Part shown: piece after piece, positions 60,497 through 64,000 of the stretch
How the letters are laid out: every line of letters starts with the position of its first letter
Numbering within the stretch: the first letter of the stretch is position 1
Assembly: GCA_018004935.1 (NCBI GenBank)
Contig: JAGNBF010000030.1
Location: 1-64,000 of the forward strand
Reading direction: 5' to 3'
DNA length: 64,000 nucleotides
From: Chloroflexota bacterium
GTDB lineage: Bacteria > Chloroflexota > Anaerolineae > Promineifilales > Promineifilaceae
Position numbers and translations under genes: made by a program
The notes under the pieces: model-generated
Databases searched by the model: none
What the model saw: only the letters and a program-made list of their open reading frames with translations
What the model was told of the DNA's origin: nothing

Positions 60497-61053
60497 AGTT
60501 TTACCCTCTTAGAACCAGAGCGAGCAGAAAAATCCCATTTTCTCTTTCTCTATTCTTCGTTCAGGCTCTTTTGTGATCAAAGCATTATACCAATCGGCCA
60601 GACAGGTAGCACGAAAAGCCTTCTTTGCCTGGGTTTATACCCTTTTTGCCCGACCAACCTTAACCGTGGGTAAGTAGCAACTTCTCTAAAAATAACCAGA
60701 TAGAGAAAGAAGGTGGATGCATTGAGTGAAAAGGTGTGGTAATCATAACCATTCAGCCTTCTGAAGCTTTGTCTCACTGGCTAACATTTACATAGAAACC
60801 TGGGCAAGGCTCATTCAAATAAGACTGTTGTCTGAGTTCGTCGAAGGCAAAATGGGCTTCGACAAGCTCAGCCCGCGAGAGGTTTATGGTTCGTTTTAAA
60901 ATCCGTTGATGTCATTCAAAGGTAAGCGTTCAGTTCCCTGAGAAAATAAACCTTGCGCAGGTTTCTGTGTAGATGTTGTCCCGTGCTACAAACCTTCGCA
61001 AGGCTGAACGGTTACTTAAAAATAACACAAAATCGTCCCGGGACTGAACGGTT
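60497..61053. other. Gap between mreB and the EamA gene
   Basis: No gene. TCGTCGAAGGC...GCTTCGACAAGCTCAGCC palindrome at about 60836-60874 and a TAAGCGTTCAGT element at 60923-61054. Confidence 0.5.
60584..60589 (-). promoter_or_regulatory. Possible -10 of the mreBCD-mrdA operon
   Basis: Minus-strand TATAAT preceded by TTGG, an extended -10 in style, about 88 bases before the mreB start. No clear -35. Confidence 0.45.
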
Positions 61054-61054
61054 A
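60923..61054. repeat. TAAGCGTTCAGT element with two right ends
   Basis: Left end TAAGCGTTCAGT (60923-60934); right ends GCTGAACGGTTA (61003-61014) and ACTGAACGGTTA (61043-61054). The second right end contributes the upstream ATG of the EamA frame. Confidence 0.7.
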
Positions 61055-61101
61055 TGTCGTTAGAAAACAAAAAAGTGACGGGAGTAGGAAAATTCAAGCG
61101 T

Positions 61102-61971
61102 ATGAGCACAACCATCTTAAGTATCTTATTGGGCATAGGCGGTATGTTGGGGTGGGGAATTTATGATTTTCTGGGCGGCGTTTTTTCCAAACAGATTGGT
61201 TCCTTCAAATCATTATTTTGGTCACAGTTAGCGGGCCTGGTATCCATCCTTCTGCTGACGTTAGCCCTGAACACAGGAACCAACATCCCCCTTTTGGTCG
61301 TGATTTTGTCCCCCCTGGCCGCCATTGTCTATTCCGCTGGTTATCTATTTTTCTTCAAGGGATTTGAGAAAGGCAATGTATCCATCGTGGCCGCCACCAT
61401 GAATCTATGGGCTGTGTTTACGATGGGGTTTGCCTTTGTTTTTATGGGGCAAAGGCTTACTTTTGCTCAAACCATCGGCGTTTTGATGATTATCTCTGGC
61501 GCAACACTGGCTTCGATAGATTGGGGTCGTATGAAAACGCAAAAACCCCAACTCTCATTGGGCGTCAAAGAAGCCATCTTCGGGGCCTTTTTCTTTGGCA
61601 TTTTCTGGAATATCAGCGAGGTTATTTCTGAAGAAATTGGTTGGCTATTAACGACACTGCTGGTCAAAGCAGGCATTGCCATCTTCTTGTTAATCTTCTC
61701 CTTTGCGGTAAAGCAAGAGGTCAGATTAACAAGCGGTGCAACCAAAACAAAACAGGTGATCTTATTGATGGGAATAATTGAAGTTGGTGCCGTGGCCCTG
61801 GTAAATTATGGCTTAACCATTGGTGATGCCATATTGATTACACCTATCGCCTCGGCTTTGTCCATTGTGACGATTACTCTGGCTGTTTTTTTCTTGAAGG
61901 ACAAAGTATCAACAATTCAGGGGTTGGGGGTTCTCACGGCCATCGTGGGTATCATCACAACTGCCTTCTGA
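61102..61971 (+). CDS. EamA/DMT-superfamily transporter
   Basis: 289 residues from the ATG at 61102; the frame also has an ATG at 61054 that lies in a repeat end with no ribosome binding site, whereas 61102 has GGAGTAGGA upstream. Ten hydrophobic helices in two EamA repeats (about 5-140 and 155-288). Exporters of metabolites or drugs are common in the family; substrate unknown. Codon use is more AT-rich than the neighbours to the left, and no GCGGCCGC occurs, which may mean later acquisition. Confidence 0.85.
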   Translation: MSTTILSILLGIGGMLGWGIYDFLGGVFSKQIGSFKSLFWSQLAGLVSILLLTLALNTGTNIPLLVVILSPLAAIVYSAGYLFFFKGFEKGNVSIVAATMNLWAVFTMGFAFVFMGQRLTFAQTIGVLMIISGATLASIDWGRMKTQKPQLSLGVKEAIFGAFFFGIFWNISEVISEEIGWLLTTLLVKAGIAIFLLIFSFAVKQEVRLTSGATKTKQVILLMGIIEVGAVALVNYGLTIGDAILITPIASALSIVTITLAVFFLKDKVSTIQGLGVLTAIVGIITTAF

Positions 61972-62022
61972 CACATTGCGCCTGGCAACAGCACAGGTAC
62001 AGTTTTCAAGAAAAAAGGTAGG

Positions 62023-62133
62023 GTCTTTGGGAATTCAGGGGGTTGACGCTAGATGTACGGGCTGGCCTTGAGCCTGCCCCGTGTAGGGCAACCACAAGGG
62101 TTGCCCGTATCCCACGAAACCCCAAAGAACCAA
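62023..62133. repeat. Dispersed palindromic repeat (family A)
   Basis: TCTTTGGGAATTCAGGGGG, GTACGGGCTGGCCTTGAGCC, GGCAACCACAAGGGTTGCCC, CCACGAAACCCCAAAGAACC. Followed by a CGAGGGCTGAGCTTGTCGAAG palindrome (about 62153-62205). Confidence 0.85.
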
Positions 62134-62225
62134 AAGGTAACTTAACAGGGTCTCGAGGGCTGAGCTTGTCGAAGCCCGTTTGCCTTCGACAAGCTCAGGT
62201 AACAGGGTTAGTCGTTGCGCCAGAA

Positions 62226-62699
62226 TTATGCTTTGCGGACGGGTGCTTTTTGTTTTACCTTAAAAAGGCCAACAAAGAGTGCATAACCAAACAAAGCCCC
62301 GAAACCAATTTGCCGCATCACACCCAACAAGTCGGTTGTCTGCCATTCTTGTATCACTTTTCCATTTTCTATTTTTCTTATAAAGATACCGTGGATTTCC
62401 AGGTTCTTTTTATTTGCCGGAGCACCCATAAAACTGCCTGTATTCACGGCTGTAGAGACAAATCGAACTGAAACATTTTGTCCTTCGGCCACAATGTGGG
62501 GGAATTCCATGTGCAAACCAGAAAAGGCGGCTTTCATGTCTTGCATAAATCCAATGTACTCATCTTTATTGAAATGAAACCCATCTCCTGTGTATGTAAA
62601 TTTATCATCCAAAAGCGAATCCAATTCATTCCACTTACCATTTAAGATGGCGCGAGATACATTTAAGGCAATCTCTTTGTTTTGTTCAGGCGTTGACAT
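62226..62699 (-). CDS. SnoaL-like (ester cyclase, NTF2 fold) protein
   Basis: 157 residues with a perfect TAAGGAG site. N-terminal part EQNKEIALNVSRAILNGKWNELDSLLDDKFTY and EFPHIVAEGQNVSVRF, then HGIFIRKIENGKVIQEWQTTDLLGVMRQIG are those of SnoaL-like polyketide cyclase-family proteins that bind small hydrophobic molecules. An extra hydrophobic C-terminal stretch (about 128-150) is odd and may be a membrane tail. It is divergent from the HxlR regulator gene, whose promoter overlaps its own, so HxlR probably controls it. Confidence 0.85.
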   Translation of the reverse strand: MSTPEQNKEIALNVSRAILNGKWNELDSLLDDKFTYTGDGFHFNKDEYIGFMQDMKAAFSGLHMEFPHIVAEGQNVSVRFVSTAVNTGSFMGAPANKKNLEIHGIFIRKIENGKVIQEWQTTDLLGVMRQIGFGALFGYALFVGLFKVKQKAPVRKA

Positions 62700-62723
62700 A
62701 ATTTCTCCTTAAGAAATCAGGTA

Positions 62724-62775
62724 TTGACTTGCTACTTGTCATGGCATTATAGTTGTATGGTTCTTAGGAGCAAGT
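62724..62775. promoter_or_regulatory. Overlapping divergent promoters with an inverted repeat
   Basis: Plus strand: TTGACT (62724-62729), 17 bases, TTATAG (62747-62752) toward hxlR-type gene. Minus strand: TTGCTC (62768-62773), 16 bases, TATAAT (62746-62751) toward the SnoaL-like gene. Arms ACTTGCT (62727-62733) and AGCAAGT (62769-62775) flank both -10 elements, a likely operator for the HxlR-type regulator. Confidence 0.6.
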
Positions 62776-62817
62776 ATGCACTTATTTGTGCCATAGTACC
62801 TAAAAGGATACTGAGAA

Positions 62818-63144
62818 ATGACAGAACCGTATTTTTGCCCAGTAACTGCCACGCTTTCTATCATTGGTGGCAAATGGAAACCAATCATCTTGTGGCTATT
62901 GTTTCAAGAAAAACGAAGATTTAGTGAGGTAAAAAGATTTATTCCTAAAATTACGCAAAAAATGCTCACGCAACAGCTTCGAGAATTAGAACATGATGGC
63001 ATTGTTCATCGAGAAGTTTATCCGGTTGTGCCGCCTCGAGTAGAGTATTCGTTGACTCAAAAAGGTTACTCGCTTGCCCCCATTCTGCAAGCAATGGAAA
63101 AATGGGGTAATACAAATATGAAGGTAGGTGAGTTTGGAGTGTAG
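62818..63144 (+). CDS. HxlR-family transcriptional regulator
   Basis: 108 residues, one winged helix-turn-helix: [84 protein letters not shown] shows the full HxlR pattern with the N-terminal Cys (C7) that in some members senses electrophiles or formaldehyde. It probably represses or activates the divergent SnoaL-like gene. AT-rich codons and lack of the octamer suggest acquired DNA. Confidence 0.9.
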   Translation: MTEPYFCPVTATLSIIGGKWKPIILWLLFQEKRRFSEVKRFIPKITQKMLTQQLRELEHDGIVHREVYPVVPPRVEYSLTQKGYSLAPILQAMEKWGNTNMKVGEFGV

Positions 63145-63228
63145 AGCTAGAGCGAGAGCTAGAGGAGAGAGTGAGAGCGAGAGCTAGAGGAGAGAGTGAG
63201 AGCTAGAGCTAGAGGAGAGAGCGAGAGG
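63141..63228. repeat. Purine tandem repeat GAGAGCTAGAGGAGAGAGTG
   Basis: About three imperfect copies of a ~25-base unit built from GAGCTAGAG and GAGAGAGTGAGAGC. The GAGCTAGAG/CTCTAGCTC word also recurs at 23066 and 27378. Confidence 0.75.
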
Positions 63229-63343
63229 AATTTACTCTGGAAAACCCTCTATACTGGCAACGGGCATAATTTGAGTTTTTTCGCCCTATTGCTCCCTCGC
63301 TTTGTCGCCGCGTCGAGTATAGCTCTGGCTCTGAACTCTAAAC

Positions 63344-63622
63344 TCAAGTTTTGTAGACGAGCAAATAAACTAAGGCCCCAATTGAGCCGGTTGCGAGTGT
63401 GAGTAAAACCCAGGGGATGGGGTTACGTCCTGCGGCTTTGGCATCATTCCACAGCCAAATCAGAAAGAGCGTAAGGGCAATGACCAAATCTACAAATACC
63501 TGTACACCGGCATAATTTTGGAATTGTTGGGTAAAAATGCCCAGGTAGCCATGTTGCCAGACGGCCATGATGGTAAGAATTAGAAAAGCAATTAAACTAA
63601 CGATTAGGGTGATTCTTCGCAT
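63344..63622 (-). CDS. Small membrane protein of unknown function
   Basis: 92 residues from the ATG at 63622 (TAAGGAG upstream). Three hydrophobic helices (about 5-25, 38-58, 66-88), with a polar loop WNDAKAAGRNP before the last. This pattern resembles the DUF2834 group of small membrane proteins, but the match is by eye only. Stands alone between the tandem repeat and the partial gene at the end. Confidence 0.75.
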   Translation of the reverse strand: MRRITLIVSLIAFLILTIMAVWQHGYLGIFTQQFQNYAGVQVFVDLVIALTLFLIWLWNDAKAAGRNPIPWVLLTLATGSIGALVYLLVYKT

Positions 63623-63747
63623 GGTGAACTCCTTAGCAATCGTTCGCAATTAACTTAGCAATTTTTAGATTGCGACAGTCTTGAAGACTGCCGCAATCTA
63701 GCAAACTTATTCACGAACGATTATTTGTGATCGTGTTGTAGCCCTTG

Positions 63748-64000
63748 TTAGCCAGTGGCGGGACGCCATAACGGGCCTACGCCCAGCAACAAAATCAGGA
63801 TGTTGAAAAAAGCGTTAGCCGGTGTTCCTGAGGCGATGGATCCGGCACTGTCTAATATGAACCAGGCAAGAATGCCGGTGAGCACCGCCCGGCGCACGGC
63901 TTCGGGGGCGACATCATAAACCCATTGCCGTAAACTCCAAATCATGACCCCCCAACCGAAAAGAAACCCTCCCGTCAGGGCCGAGAGAAAGCGTATGGTG
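63748..64000 (-). CDS. Membrane protein, 5' end outside the window
   Basis: The frame is open to the window edge (first whole codon at 63999). It starts TIRFLSALTGGFLFGWGVM and continues SLRQWVYDVAPEAVRRAVLTGILAWFILDSAGSIASG to the stop at 63748. Two to three membrane helices; family not recognised. An inner ATG at 63945 is not needed, because the reading frame before it is protein-like. Confidence 0.65.
   Translation of the reverse strand, partial: TIRFLSALTGGFLFGWGVMIWSLRQWVYDVAPEAVRRAVLTGILAWFILDSAGSIASGTPANAFFNILILLLGVGPLWRPATG

Noticed and set aside
63141-63228. Possible CRISPR-like array
   Set aside because: Units are directly tandem without spacers, and no cas genes are present.

Overview
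The window looks like chromosomal DNA of a Chloroflexota bacterium, probably Anaerolineae/Ardenticatenia-like. This is inferred from gene content, not from a marker search. Pointers are the SCO1664/DUF3090/phosphomutase trio (known from Actinobacteria and Chloroflexota), GAF/PAS hybrid-style sensor kinases, a fungalysin with a long Thr/Ala stalk, CpaE-like receiver-ATPases, and a riboswitch-driven flavin-type ABC importer. No rRNA, CRISPR, prophage or transposase gene was seen. The only tRNA found is tRNA-Lys(TTT).

Layout. 0-3.5 kb: an origin-like region with a perfect parS palindrome (334-349), a methyltransferase, a repeat-rich gap with three DnaA-box-like 9-mers (2950-3149), and tRNA-Lys. 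3.8-12.2 kb: Ser/Thr kinase, ECF sigma/anti-sigma operon, OmpR-type regulator, M36 metalloprotease. 12.5-15.9 kb (minus): three-gene ABC importer behind an FMN riboswitch. 16.2-25.3 kb: signal peptidase, then a bacterial microcompartment (BMC) locus of the sugar-phosphate-utilising kind: RpiB-like isomerase, DeoC aldolase, YgiT-type zinc protein, two BMC-T, one BMC-H, two BMC-P, CoA-acylating aldehyde dehydrogenase, an unknown protein and a receiver-ParA/CpaE-like ATPase. 25.6-47.3 kb: mixed metabolism, transport and two-component genes separated by repeat-rich gaps. 47.8-55.3 kb: SWIM protein, TrxR, kinase, sirtuin, a second CpaE-like protein and the conserved trio. 55.5-60.5 kb: mreBCD-mrdA cell-shape operon. 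60.5-64 kb: AT-richer accessory genes (EamA, SnoaL-like, HxlR).

How the BMC genes could work together: DeoC splits deoxyribose-5-phosphate into acetaldehyde and glyceraldehyde-3-phosphate, the aldehyde dehydrogenase turns acetaldehyde into acetyl-CoA inside the shell, and the RpiB-like enzyme handles pentose phosphates. All three enzymes carry N-terminal helices that resemble encapsulation peptides. The receiver-ATPase is fused head-to-tail with a shell gene (TAA directly followed by ATG) and is a candidate positioning or assembly factor under phosphorelay control.

Two genome-scale signals stand out. First, the octamer GCGGCCGC occurs about 80 times by hand count (roughly one expected by chance), in all reading frames and in intergenic DNA, like the HIP1 palindrome of cyanobacteria. 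It is absent from the last 3.8 kb. Second, intergenic gaps hold several families of short palindromic or terminal-inverted-repeat elements, some of which provide the stop codons of adjacent genes.
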